DNA from: Lunularia cruciata
Lineage: Eukaryota > Streptophyta > Marchantiopsida > Lunulariales > Lunulariaceae
Reading direction: 5' to 3'
Length of the DNA: 64,000 nucleotides
NCBI GenBank assembly: GCA_948567375.1
Contig: OX419756.1
Span: forward strand, 38,454,333 to 38,518,332
Position numbers and translations under genes: made by a program. Below, one piece after another: positions 51,801 through 63,000 of this stretch (positions within the stretch are counted from its first letter, which is position 1; every line of letters begins with the position of its first letter). The notes beneath the pieces were generated by a model. That model was not told the DNA's origin. It searched no databases and saw nothing but the letters and a program-made list of their open reading frames with translations.

Positions 51801-54800
51801 AATTCGCCATCGACTACGACTGGAAAGAAGTTGTTGGACTATCGTCGGGAATGGCCATGAGGATACTGCTACTGATCCCGAAGTATCCCTTTGCGCAAGA
51901 ATCTCGACCTCGTTGGTTGAAGAAGGGTGGTCGCCATCCATACTTTCAGCAGATCTTTTCTCAAACCCACGAAACATGCGCTTGAACAATTTCATTCGTA
52001 GTTGTTGAGCTTCTTTTGCATATTTAATGGCCTGCAATCGATAATGTAGCTTCAGTTATGGTTCCAAGCTCCTCAGTTGAGGACACCCAGATAGTAGCAC
52101 CTTGTTGTGGCACAGTCTGACAGCCACAAAACAATCTTTATCTTGCAGCTATTTGGAGAATAGGAACCACATCGACCCTCGGCCGGAATAATCTACGCCC
52201 ACAGCAGTATGTAGATGTTGACACAGACTACAAACCTCTCTAACTTCCCCCTTCTCCAGAGCGAGCTCCGAAAGAATATGCCGTAAACCTGCTGATTGAA
52301 GGACAAGGTAACTTGTTTTCTGTCCCTGCCAAAACCACAACCAGTTGAAACTGTCACTAGCCACTTGATAGAAGGTCGAATATTTAAGTAGATACACAGC
52401 GTAGGCCACATGATTAGACAGCGATTAGCTGAAAAGCAAAGTCAAGCTTTATCCCAACAATCTGTAACTTGCAGATATATCTTGGCTTCGTAAGTTATAC
52501 AATTACGTCATATCTGAAGTATCAATAATTAAACAAACCACCAAACCACTAAAATTCAAGTGAACCGGTCTTTGGTTCGTTTTGCATCTACCACAAAATA
52601 CTGACTTCAAAGTGCCGGACAGAAGTTCGCGTATTGAACCATGAGGAAATCAACAAGCTGATTCAGCAATTCGTACAACTCTTACTTCTTGGAGGTTAAA
52701 GTGAGACATGTCCTTTAAGGTTTGAGCAGCGTCAAACTCTTCAATCGCCATGGACTTTTCCTTCTTTAATAGTCGTTGACATCCACAATCCTTCTGAGAT
52801 GCCAAATGCCAAGCCTCCATCAAAGACCCGGGATGGATCTTCATGTTATCTTGCCAGTACTCGAGGGGCTTAGCTGATGCATCAAAGCTTTGCCTGATGT
52901 TCGAAAGGATATCGTGAGGGAAGGGTATGGGGCAGAGCAGATGATTCAAATGAGTGTTCATTACATAACAAAGCCATTCGTCTTTTGACATGGGATGTCT
53001 CAGGTATGCTGCCACCTTTAAAATAAGCTCGTATATGCCAATTAATAGAACAGAATGACCCTGCACAAAACAATTCCACCTGATGCAGTTAACATATTGA
53101 GTAACAGAATATCGAACCCGTTGTAAACAGCTCACTTCCATACCCACGTGTGACCGGACTAACTCTGACTGAATCTGATGCCCTTAACATAGCATGATAT
53201 AATCAGCTCAACAAACGGTTTAGGCTGAATGTATATCAAATCCAAGTTGCATCAACAGTGTAACAAGTTTGAGAACACCAACGGTTTGAGAAGATCCAAG
53301 TTGAAGTACCTGGATGTAAAGAAGATCCACCAAACTTACAAGTAACACAAGAGGTTCTGCTTGCATAGCTGGAATCTCAGCGTTCTGGATTTCAGTCAAG
53401 TCACCTTGATCCCTATCTAAATTTACCAAGTATTTCCAGGTGTTCGAAGACAGCAAAGCAAATCTATAGAAGTCCTGAGCACCACAGCCAAGAATAACAT
53501 CTGAGTTAGAGCTGAGGGCTCCAGCTCTACACAAATAATACACACTCCGTGTTACTGTGGAGTAATCTCCAAATGAGAAGACCACGCATACATTCATTGA
53601 TACACTGCAGTGGTACACACATGAGATCAGAAATAGTTCCTCAGTCAATCTGACAGAGCAAGGCAATGCAAACCTGACTCTGTGGATCTATTTCATATGA
53701 GTAGATAGCCATCATGCTGTAAGCAACAGCCATTCTCTCTTTCAACCGGTAGTGTCGAATCTCAGTCTTAGCGCTCTTTTCTCCAATTTCAGGAGCTGCC
53801 TCCTGCCACGAAAGTCATCCAGCTTTAGTTTCTCCTAAATGTCAGTGTTTGTTAAATAGTCGAACTTAGTAGAAGACGAAAATCCAGATCATCATAAAGT
53901 TGAGACTCCAGTTTTCTCTACCAGTAACTTTGTAATGTAATGTCCTCTGAATATGATAGTATGCTTCAGTACAGTTCATCAAGCAACTTGTTAAATCGTC
54001 CGTTTTGGTTACACGGGAACTACGGGTAACGAGGTAGATGGATGGAGCCAGGTGCTCACCAATACACGCAAAGCTTCAGATGCATCCTTAAAGCAGGTGG
54101 GGAGATTCCCAGAATCACGAAACCTTGCGGCTCGGCTTCTCTCTAGCAAGGCTCCTGCTCTTTCAAGAGATAAACTATCTCCCGTGTACACTTTGTCTAC
54201 AAGACAGTCAAGGATATCTGTTTCCAGCTTCCAAGTTTTGTCTGGAAACTGATCCCTCAATGTCTTACAAACGACAAGCTCCTGAGAAAACATCCAGAAA
54301 AGTCTTAGTGGAGTGATGCAGTTAGCAGATTTCTTCAAGAAGCTGGATACTTCAAGTAGGTGTGCCCAAGTTATGTCCTTGTGCAATTTATCAACCAAAG
54401 TTCATATCTTCAGGTATCTCTTCAGACACAAAACACCTGTAGGTGTACTCATTCTCTCCATGCTAGTTTTAGAAAGGAGAAACTAGTTTTAGTGACTCGC
54501 TCAACCACAAATAAGTGGACATGCATACCTCCTCGAGAAGTAAGCCCAGTGATTCAGAAGACAGACCAGGTTGGAGAGCGCTCAACGAGTGATATAAAGA
54601 GCATGCGTTTCCTTCATCAACCTTGCAGTCTTTAGGCTTCTCTTCTAAACACACCAGCTGCAACATACATGACAGCAAAAATTTATTGGTCGTGACAGGG
54701 AAGAACCGATTGCAGGAAACCCACGGAGAATTCTAGACGTGCATGCTTGTCTTTAATTACCGAACTTACACCAGTCGAACATCTGCGAACAATGAAGCAG

Positions 54801-57800
54801 GAGCGTACCTTGATGAACAACTTCACTAATGAGTGGGGAGCCCTAAGTTTTGGCACAAGAGGACAGAGCTTCGTCCATTCTGAAAATCCATCGATCAGAA
54901 TCGACTTTGATTTCCCTAATTCACCATTGCGTTTGCGTGCGTCAGCAAGAACAGAGCACTTTGCATATGCTTCCGATATCATCTCATCTAGAGACGTGAC
55001 AGCCGTCTCGGTACTCACTGTCGAGTTGATCCTAGCCCACGCTGCTTTATTTGCTAGCTCTAGGGGCCAACAAGCCTGCACACAATCGGCAGCTTAATCA
55101 CTGGAGATCATCTCACACCCTTCTTTACACGTATAATTCTTGCTCCAGCGCGCAATGAACGATTTAATTCACAAGGACGGAGTAACGCAAGAAGGGGTTG
55201 TGAATAACGTACTAACGAGTATTCCTTGTTGTTGAATAGTTGCACACCCATGTTATAAGTTGACGACATAAACCACCACAGCTCTTCAGGTTGTAAGTGT
55301 TGGATACCTCCACCGACAAGGGCAACGACTTCCTAAGATAGTCATAATAGAATGTAAGGTTCAGCTTGAATTGTTCTGACCATAACATCGAGTTCATTTC
55401 TCCTCCCTCCACTAAAACATTGAGTGTCAACGACAGCAAGGTCCTGAGTGCTAGAAACAAACTGAGTCAACTCCATTCGAAGCGATGCATTTTTACCTCA
55501 ATATCACTGTTGTGCAGCATTGCAAACCTCAGCGCTGCTACTGATATTTGACAAGCCATTTGAAACCCCTTAATAAGCATATCAATATCATTCCCACCCA
55601 AACCAGAGCAGCTGCATTCACAGCGACGAAACATATACGGAGTGGATGAGTACATTCAGGCCCCCAGCACAGAAGCCTGTGACATATCACAGGTTACAAG
55701 TATAATTCAGAACATGACATCAGGAAATCATATTTTGGCCCACAGATGACTAGTGTAATCTAAGGTCTTCATCTATGACTATCCATTCTCAGCTATCAGA
55801 AACCATCAGGATCCAGGAGACAGGTATGTGGTGCATCCTTTAAACCACAGTGAACTTCAAAAGGCTAAACACGTCGGTTGAACTGAGTGGTTTTGTCCCC
55901 ACAGGGCGTGACGTCTATCACTCATTACAGAGTTCCTCCTACTGGTACTTATGCAGCAAAACAACCGTGAGAAAAGTGAAAAGAGGAGCACCTCATCCCT
56001 CGTTCCACCAGTGGATAAGACAGCCTTAAAACCTCCACTAGATCAGAGCTGAAGTTGCTCTCAGGTGTACTAGCCTTGCGAAGGGAGCCTGAAATATGCT
56101 CATTCCAAACTATCTGTGCATATCTTGTAGACGGTTTCTGCAAATAGTGCAGAGCTCTTGCAATACTCACGAAAAGATTCACTCGAACCTCATTGCCTCT
56201 TCCTTCGAGATCAACTAAAGGCTTCGTCCACTTCCCAAGGGTAGAACTCTTTCCTGAATTCTCTGTATACGTTACGTTCCCTAATATAGAGCTTGAAAAG
56301 AAATGTACTATGCTAACAAGCACCTCCTTGGTACAGTGGAGCAAGAAGAAAGCTTCACGCAAAGAACCTGCATCTCCGAGAGCATTCTCCAGCAAATAAC
56401 CGTTTTGATTTGCGCCATTCAGTTGACTTGATTCCGTCTTGATTCGTGTACTTTGCTCATTCTCTAATTTCATCAAAAGTAATCCGATGCCGTAGAGACC
56501 CGCAATTGCCACCGGTAATTCAGCACTGACCTGATAGTATGAAGCCACAAGTAATCATGAATGAGAATAAGCTATGTTCAAAAGTACTCTTCAAAAGTTG
56601 TAATAGTTTTTAGGAGCAGACAAGAACCCAAGTAATCTGTGCACACAGGAGCCCCTTCTTCCTTTGCTAAGGCGAGTCTGTGAAGTTACTATTAAGGACA
56701 CAGAACATAATTTTCTCGTGTCTATCATGAATGAATAGAGAAGCAAGATCTAGACTTCAGTTCTAGTTCCTCGATTGTTTCATCTAAAGAAACGAGAAAC
56801 CATGATGGCCTTGCATAACTAGACACGTACTGGAGTCACTCTTATAGGAGGAAAGGAAAACAAATCTGCCTGATGACCAGATTTATTTTCACACATAACT
56901 GGATGCATCACGTTCTTGTTGAGACTAAACTGCAGCACTGCAAGCTCTTTCATAAGTTGGAGTACAGGTAAGTTCACAATGGATATTACCAGCTTAGGAT
57001 TCACAGACTGCAAGCTCTTGTCAGCACAGCTACCTGGAGCCTCAACATGATGTAAAATACCTGTTCGTTTTGGCAAACTAGATTGTAGACTTGACACCAG
57101 CCAAGTCCAAGTTGATTTGTTACTTGACAAGAGCGAGAAAACCAATCCACAAGTTCGAGCAGCTCAAAGCTTTTCCGAATTCCCTGCAACTGATCACCAT
57201 TCCATGGAAGTGTTGGTGGAAGCTCCCGCTTTGCCAAAGCTAGGTCGGTATTTGTCTTAGTATATGCTCGAATATACTAAGACAACCACTACGCTACTTG
57301 TGTATATTGTACGTCTAAACAATTGAAGGCCTCGTGACTCACCGTGGCTACTCTTGTCACTAGTTCACTGCTAAATTCATGCAAAATGATATCCGTTACT
57401 CCCTACTTCTATGAAGTCCGTTCAAGCGCATGAACATCAGTTAGTCCCTTAAACAAATTGTGGATCTTGAAATATAGTGTACCTCGTCGTGCGAAGAAAT
57501 GTTAGAAAGCGCAGTCGAACAAATTTCAACCGCTATTCTCGCCTCATTTGTGCCTATGCTGCTCAATAGTGAGCAAAACTTTCTCGCGACCTGTTTCCAA
57601 TTCGTGAGCGTGAATAAGTAACACAATTGTAATGAGTGACTAGTAAAGTAGAGCTTTAGCCCTGTACCGACACAGATTGAATTATGAAATACAGAACCCG
57701 TTAAAACAACCCCGTGCCGAACCACGTCTAAACCGTAAGTGACTCTGACATTTCAAGCTAGTAAAATAAATTCTGCATAACTGTTATTTACTTAGAGTGG

Positions 57801-59737
57801 TAAGCGAAGAACGCATTGCAATTACATTTGTGCGCCTGCAGACATGGATTAACACATGTGTAACCTGATAACTAGTGAAGCAGATATTCGTATTATTCAT
57901 GTGTACGTGCAGGCAAGGGTTAGTGCGAGGAACTATATCTCGAGAAACAGCGACTTGCGTCCTTATAATGTTAGGGCCATTAACGAAATAACCCTCCAAG
58001 TAGAAAACATCTTAACGCCTCAGGAGCTAGTGTATCAGGACTGGGATTAACCCCTGAACAGACACATAGAACAGAAAAGGGGAGATAATTCAAGCAGAAC
58101 ACTTAGGAACGTTTCTTGCGGTATGTTTTGCTGACGGTTACTTTCAACGGACGAGTGACCAGGAAAAGAGAGAAAGACCTTGGCATATTGGTCAGGTTGA
58201 GTTGATGAGGCGCAATGGTCGAGTGTAAGTTTGCAGAGCTGTTGAACCAAAACTGCTCCATGTAGTCTCGGTTGCGCAACCACAACGAGGGTGCACTTGT
58301 ATAGAGCTTTGAACAAAGCATCGCGCTGTTTGATGGAGTTCCCTGCATCCAACAAACTGGTCCCAAAGAATGCGCGACTCGGGTTATCATCCCACTTATT
58401 CTTTTATCACCTACTTCAATGAAATGGAAACCCCTTGGAGGATCCCTCATTCGCACAAGTTCCGAGGAACCAAAACGAGGTCTTAAAGCAATCGTACCAA
58501 ATCGAGAGTTCTAGTGTTGTTCACGAAAGTGCTTACGAATACTCGATGCGTATGTATTATCACAGTTAACTAGATCTAGTAGTGGCCATGTGACTAGGCT
58601 AAGAGTTCTTGAAATTCGTAGAGGTGATAGATGAAGTCTATTCATCCACCTTTCCTCCCGGCTTGAAGTAGGACGCTGCTTGCTTCAAAAAACTTCTCTA
58701 ACTTCCAGAGTCTCAAATTCCATATCGCAACATCCACATTATACTGAATGAATCAATGTTTTGGTATATGAACGCACAAGCAACAATATTCATAATTCCG
58801 CAACTTCAATATCTAACTTCTCATTTCTAAGTTGGCATGTCAACGAGGCAATTTCAAGAAGAAAGTCACCTGATCCACGAGGCGAGTTGCTCAGGCAAAC
58901 GCGCTACATCCTCGAAGCAAGAAGGAGAGCCTATTGCACCTTCAGCAGTACACCAGATAAGATCAATGACTGCTGAGACTGTCAGGGAAGGTAATCCTGC
59001 TGTTCCTTCAACCAGTTGAGGCGGACCCAGTACTTCACTGTCTCCTGAAGAGAGGGCTTCTGAAGCTTTAGTTTTCCTTGCCGTACCTGACAGGAATTTC
59101 ATACAGAAATTATTAACACACCAAACTGAAGCTCAGGTGAAGCATATGCAGGCCAAACTAGCACCAAGATAAACCCAAATATCTGAGTCTTACCTCCTCG
59201 GTTGCTCTTTCTATTAGTAGTCTGCTTCATGTGGGCTGCTCTAGATTCAGACGCATTATTGAGCTGGCAAAGGCTGCGAAATAGAAGTTGCGATTGTGCG
59301 AAGGCGGCATTGAATCTCTTCCAAGCCATCAGCCGACGTACTAATCCATATCTCTGAAGTTCTATCTCAAACGAACATCCCGTGAGGAAAGATCGAAATT
59401 GACTCAGACTATCCAGAGCTATGGCCATGGCTGAAAACAACTCATCGGCTCTCCCATGCCCAGCTGCATCGCCTGACGTGGGGATAGATGTCAAAGTAGT
59501 TCCGCAAACTTTCAAGAATTGCGCAAGGAATGGGACGAATTCCTTGGCCAGCTTATGCAATTCAATCTTTCCATCGTTCTCCTTGCCAGGCCCGAGAGTA
59601 GAAGACACAGGAGCCACATATATCTTCAGCGAGCTGCTGAGTCCATTGAGGTCGGCCTTCTCGAGAAGTTTCAAAATGCTGTCTCCATTGCAGGCTCCAG
59701 CTGTATTGGCCTGGCCCCGGGCATGTTTTAAAGCCAT
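45314..59737 (-). CDS. ESP1: Separase (cohesin-cleaving cysteine protease), 27-exon model
   Basis: Separase cleaves the cohesin kleisin at anaphase onset to release sister chromatids. Exons traced: 59737-59194, 59086-58870, 58377-58179, 57590-57483, 57255-57061, 56929-56840, 56530-55992, 55611-55248, 55075-54809, 54657-54529, 54377-54060, 53802-53674, 53474-53310, 53060-52686, 52325-52236, 52031-51771, 51384-51261, 51152-50223, 50046-49854, 49632-49518, 49345-49148, 48654-48199, 48086-47707, 47344-46753, 46558-46223, 46079-45992, 45834-45314. All junctions are GT/AG and phase-compatible, giving about 2,640 codons, longer than Arabidopsis separase (about 2,180). The N-terminal two thirds is helical repeat; GVVYEKMGAVDEAERAF is TPR-like. 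The end is the C50 protease, with LDSDAQ|VFPWES, EVYRMPS, GHGSG (His2465), MGCSSG (Cys2491) and C-terminal LPYLIGASPVCYGVPTG. The start ATG is the first in the open exon. Exons 3, 6 and the end of 8 are least certain. Codon 679 is TGA (55467-55469): nonsense, sequence error or an unrecognised intron. The middle exons match plant separases by memory only. Confidence 0.9.
45992..46079 (-). other. ESP1: Separase catalytic-histidine exon
   Basis: An 88-bp exon reading GKAGTPPTAEEYKKGLQDFD then LFVYLGHGSG, ending in phase 1 at AGTG|GTAATT. The His of GHGSG is codon 45999-46001. In the family this His and the downstream Cys form the catalytic dyad. The acceptor is CAG at 46080-46082. The exon is too short to appear as a long ORF. 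Confidence 0.93.
46753..47344 (-). other. ESP1: Separase exon with cysteine-rich cluster
   Basis: Begins RKVEDSWLGTYKCLFLGEP, the conserved entry to the pseudo-protease/protease domain, and ends in LILDSDAQ. In between, at 47082-47038, lies a cluster CRCDLNAECQAGCSC (spacing CxCx5Cx3CxC), followed by a basic stretch RRRSRRQPKSQSGKKDK. A predicted 2Fe-2S-type region has been described in plant separase; I infer that this cluster is the counterpart. Zinc binding is the alternative. Confidence 0.75.
47467..47493. repeat. Perfect 11-bp hairpin in a separase intron
   Basis: ACACATGTGCA and TGCACATGTGT are exact reverse complements around GAAAA, in the intron between 47706 and 47345. Confidence 0.9.
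50223..51152 (-). other. ESP1: Separase large exon: TPR-like part and disordered linker
   Basis: The 930-bp exon starts with the second helix-pair-like segment GEVHRKKHMWDSAENHFSRA. It then enters a long low-complexity region rich in S, K, R, D and E between about 50820 and 50360, including RKPRLRRS and KPQRRRTRS runs. Such linkers in separases hold regulatory phosphorylation and autocleavage sites in animals; nothing specific can be assigned here. After it a helical segment resumes (IQAIGSALKLVS, NQHFRKLLARVLLQRG). Confidence 0.7.
57254..57283. repeat. Perfect 12-bp hairpin over a separase splice acceptor
   Basis: GTCTTAGTATAT (57254-57265) and ATATACTAAGAC (57272-57283) pair exactly around GCTCGA. 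The proposed acceptor of exon 5 (AG|ACAAATACC on the minus strand) lies inside one arm, so the structure could hide or present it. Confidence 0.85.
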
Positions 59738-59742
59738 CTTCC

Positions 59743-60310
59743 TTCTTTCCTTGCTTACGCCTCGCCCTTTCCCGATCTACTCTATGTTTAACTCTAGATT
59801 GTATCGCGCATTTTCCTTCTCTCGCTATGATACACATTGCTCACAGGCCGTGTGGCAAATGTACACCCCCCGCATATCCTCTTGGAACTCAAAGATCGTA
59901 TTCGGTTCCTGCTTTCTCTGTTTACGACTTCCCTTCCTTGCTACTCTACATTGAACTCCACAATGTAAGCGCATATTCAGTATCCCCCTCCAGGATACGC
60001 ATTGCACCCTGGTCACTTCCTTTCTCAAGCTATTCCACTTTCAATTTAACAACGTAAAGCGCATTTTCAATCTCCCCCTCTGATACTAATCGCACCCTGC
60101 CATTCACTGCCCCTGGGAATCCCCCTGAAGCTTAAAGGTCGTCTAGTCTTCCTGTTTTATCTTTTTAACTCCTCCTTTTACCCTACTTTGAACACCAGAC
60201 TGAGAAGCAGCATTAATCTCTTGCTCTGAAACACATTCCACACAGGCTTTGTGGCCAACCCGCTCCCCATCCATCTCCTCCTGAAGCATAACGATTATTG
60301 TTACGCGGAA
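59743..60310. repeat. Four diverged tandem copies upstream of separase
   Basis: Units near 59760-59870, 59930-60010, 60025-60115 and 60170-60260 share CTACT(C/T)T..TTGAACTCC/A, AATGTAA/GAGA, (A)GCGCAT.TTC and, in the first and last, ACACATT followed by CACAGGC.(G/T)TGTGGC. They lie in the 5' flank of the separase start. Both strands show short frames, none believable. They may be promoter or 5'-UTR expansion. Confidence 0.65.
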
Positions 60311-60866
60311 TCCACCGACCCTCCCTGAATGTGGAAACCAAGCTACTTTAATTTTCGCTTCTACGACTCCAAATTTTACAGTCCCCGTAGGATCCGTAGG
60401 AAAACCTCTAAGCAAATAAGTCACATAAGTTCGACTAGAACTCCAAATTCTACAGCAATTTCTATCGAATCCACCAGCGACGCGCAGCCATCTATCTTTG
60501 TTCTCTCCGACCAATACTGTACGCCACGGACTGAGAGCACGAGCAAATTTATCTCAACGGCAACGACAGCCAACATAATTCATTACTTCTTCGAAAAATT
60601 GTCGACCCCGTTGAGCTACCGGAAGGGCCGTAAAGAGACTTGCACACGAAGTCCCCGAAACTCGAGGAACTTGTCCGTTGAGGCGCGAGATTTGGGAATT
60701 TGAAAAAACTAGTTACAGTGTCCAATTTTAAAGGAAGGACAGTACACACCGTAGGCAGCTTCCGCAGACCGTGAACATATAGCGACCAAATTAGCTACAG
60801 CCGCTATGTTAGGAGAAGATCTGCACGATATAAGGGACCCGAATAGGAGATGTAAGGTATAGAGGT
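60311..60866. other. Separase upstream flank, no recognised gene
   Basis: Moderate-GC DNA between the tandem copies and the LINE tail. The 125-codon plus frame at 60329-60703 has a Ser/Thr/Arg composition typical of chance frames and no splice or family support. Confidence 0.4.
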
Positions 60867-62905
60867 AAGGCGACCGCGTAGCAAACACGAAAAAAGGCGA
60901 CCGCGTAGGAAAAATGAAGGATGGGAAGACCCAATCAAGCCGTCCAAGGGAGAGACAAAAAAGGTAATATGGGGCTAAGCCCCAATAGAGTCTGTATGAG
61001 AAATCTGCCCTACCACACCTAAGATATCCGAGCTATGCAAGTGGTACGATCTACACACAACTGGAGCATCCGAAGAAACATCACCTAATGTGATTGCTCT
61101 CCTATGGATCGCACCAGCCACTGCCCTCTGTAGAGCAATGGATACACGCTGTCTAAAGTAAGCTACAAAGTATGAGAGTGAGAGTGGTACCCCCGGCCGC
61201 CTAACATGATAAGCTCTCGCGCACTCCCTAACAAATGTGTCAAATGCCGTGTCCATCGCTCCATATAACTCCAAGGCTAGAGGGACAAAGAGGTGACCTC
61301 GCTGCATGCCCCTATACTTGGAGACCTTGCGACCTGCTGCTGCACTCGCCGCCCATCCAGGGGGATGGGTAATCACTCCCTCCAAAACTGTATCTCGCGT
61401 AGGGTCCGTCACCACGACATCCGCTACTGTCACCCGATCATCTCGGACCAAGTATAAGTCTGCCCTGACACGTGTCGTCTGCAACGCATACGAACGCTCC
61501 CTCCAAGCCAAGTATCCACTCTCTCGTGCCATAGCAAACACTATGTCTCTAATGGCATCATGGGTAGCTATCCTCTGTCCTCCAAAAGGACACCGTGTCA
61601 TGTGGACCGCCGCTGCATCTAGTGTAGAACCACACTCACAAGTGAGCAGTGAAGATGTAGATGGGTGGACCAAACCTAGGCGAAACCTCATCGCTGTAGA
61701 GAAAGTAGCCGGTGCGAGTCGGAAAGCCCTAATGCATGGTCGAGCTAGGATCCACGAGCCTGCACCCTTGCCGGAGCAAGAGCGTAGACGTGCTCTAGTA
61801 GCCTGAGGAATGGACGAGTCAACTAAGAGAGAATGTAGCGTATGCTCACACTGTCGCTCCATCAAGGAAGACTGTAGACCTCTAGTCCAATCTGACGATA
61901 GTGAAGCAAATGGTGGAAAACCCTCTCGTGCTCGTGGAGATAGACTATCTCTCGTCTGCCGCAATAACACCTAGAGAGAAAAGGATCCTCCCTCCACCTC
62001 TGTCACATAAGTCTCCAAAACCGGCCTATCAGCAACCACAAAATGAGAGGCAAGTAGGGGTGCCGAGAGAGCCCAACTACCCAAAAACGCTATAGGTGCT
62101 ATCTCCTCCATAGAAAGCAAGCCAACCCCACCACATGAGATCGGTAGAGCCGTCTGTCTACGTGCCAAATCCCTTGTAACACACTCAAAAGTCCTTGGTC
62201 CAATAATATCACCAAAGACTCCCATAATCCTCCTATCAAATGCTCTCAGACATGATAGGAAGGACGATGAGGGGGGAACTGTACGTATGAGGTAGGATGG
62301 TCGACGAGCAATACTGGAAGAGAGTATACCAAATGCCACCTGCGGATCTCCTAGTAATGGAAGGTCATCCACATGGAGAACATCCTCTGCAAGGGCAGCG
62401 TCCAAGAAGCGTGTGACAAAATCCTCCGATCCTACTGGCACTCCAAGAACACGAAGTCCCTCTGTGGATGTGATACACCCCTCTGGAAGCTCAAGGTGGG
62501 GAGGGATACCTAAAGGGGACCATGCCCTACACTTTGACACCTTGACTCTCAAGCCTACTAGATGTAGCTCGGTAGTCAAGTAGTCAAAAGCCTGCCTAAT
62601 CTGATCTACAGGGCCTACGATGTGTTTATCATCTGCCAAGGATGGAAATACACAACCTGGCATGGCCAAAGTAGTAGACAGGAGAGCTCTAAAGTGAGCC
62701 ATGGCAAATAAGGGCCCCCCCAAAGGATCTCCCTGACGTGTATCAACAGCTGATTCCAAGACGATGACTCCCTCCTGTGAACCACCATGCTGGTAGTAAA
62801 GGGAAGCAGGAGAGCCATAAAAAGACCACACAAAAGGAATGAGACTCGCCAAGAATCCACCGGCCTCCCTAAGCTCTCTAAAGATGAATGCACGTGAGAC
62901 GTTAT
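60867..62905 (-). mobile_element. 5'-truncated non-LTR retrotransposon (LINE), R2-like C-terminus
   Basis: Spans the ORF remnant and a 3' UTR (60974-60867) ending in two copies of the tail CTACGCGGTCGCCTT (60881-60867 and 60908-60894 on the minus strand). The 5' end is cut inside the reverse-transcriptase domain at the FNNVSR motif. Other tails of the family lie at 6401-6464, 42905-43212 and 62906-63000. The element is much less decayed than the Ty3 and Helitron remnants, so it inserted later. Confidence 0.88.
60975..62905 (-). pseudogene. LINE reverse transcriptase plus endonuclease-like ORF with one amber stop
   Basis: One frame is open from about 62905 to the TAG at 61971-61973, and again from 61970 to the stop at 60975, so a single nonsense codon splits it. 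Reverse-transcriptase blocks in order: FNNVSR, DTRQGDPLGGPLFA, FPSLADDKHIVG (catalytic ADD), LRVKVSKCRAWSP and GLRVLGVPVGS. The second part has the knuckle CECGSTLDAAAVHMTRC (CxCx9Hx3C). RVRADLYLV....VTVADVVVTDP follows, resembling the (R)PD...D(V/I) core of the restriction-like endonuclease of R2-type elements. It copies element RNA at a nicked target; this copy lacks its N-terminus. GTG is the first codon after the amber, not a real start. Confidence 0.82.
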
Positions 62906-63000
62906 TAAAACAAGAAGGATGGGAAAGTTATATAGAGTATATATATATATATATATATTAAGAAGACCCATCAGGCCATACAAGGAGTAGACAATGAAGA
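62906..63000 (-). mobile_element. Second LINE tail with (AT)n insert, abutting the RT fragment
   Basis: On the minus strand this reads GTCTACTCCTTGTATGGCCT, TGATGGGTCTTC, then a (TA)n run of about 24 bp (62937-62960), then CCCATCCTTCTTG. The two flanks together equal the LINE 3'-tail words GGGTCTTCCCATCCTTC, split by the AT tract. It joins directly to the truncated RT reading frame, so one copy's tail sits against another copy's 5' truncation. Confidence 0.65.

Noticed and set aside
59421..59954. Plus-strand 177-codon ORF opposite separase exon 1
   Set aside because: Lies antisense to a well-supported coding exon and has no family features.
60329..60703. Plus-strand 124-codon ORF upstream of separase
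   Set aside because: No motif, no splice context, chance-like composition.
61306..61806. Plus-strand 166-codon ORF
   Set aside because: Antisense to the LINE reading frame, which has recognisable motifs.
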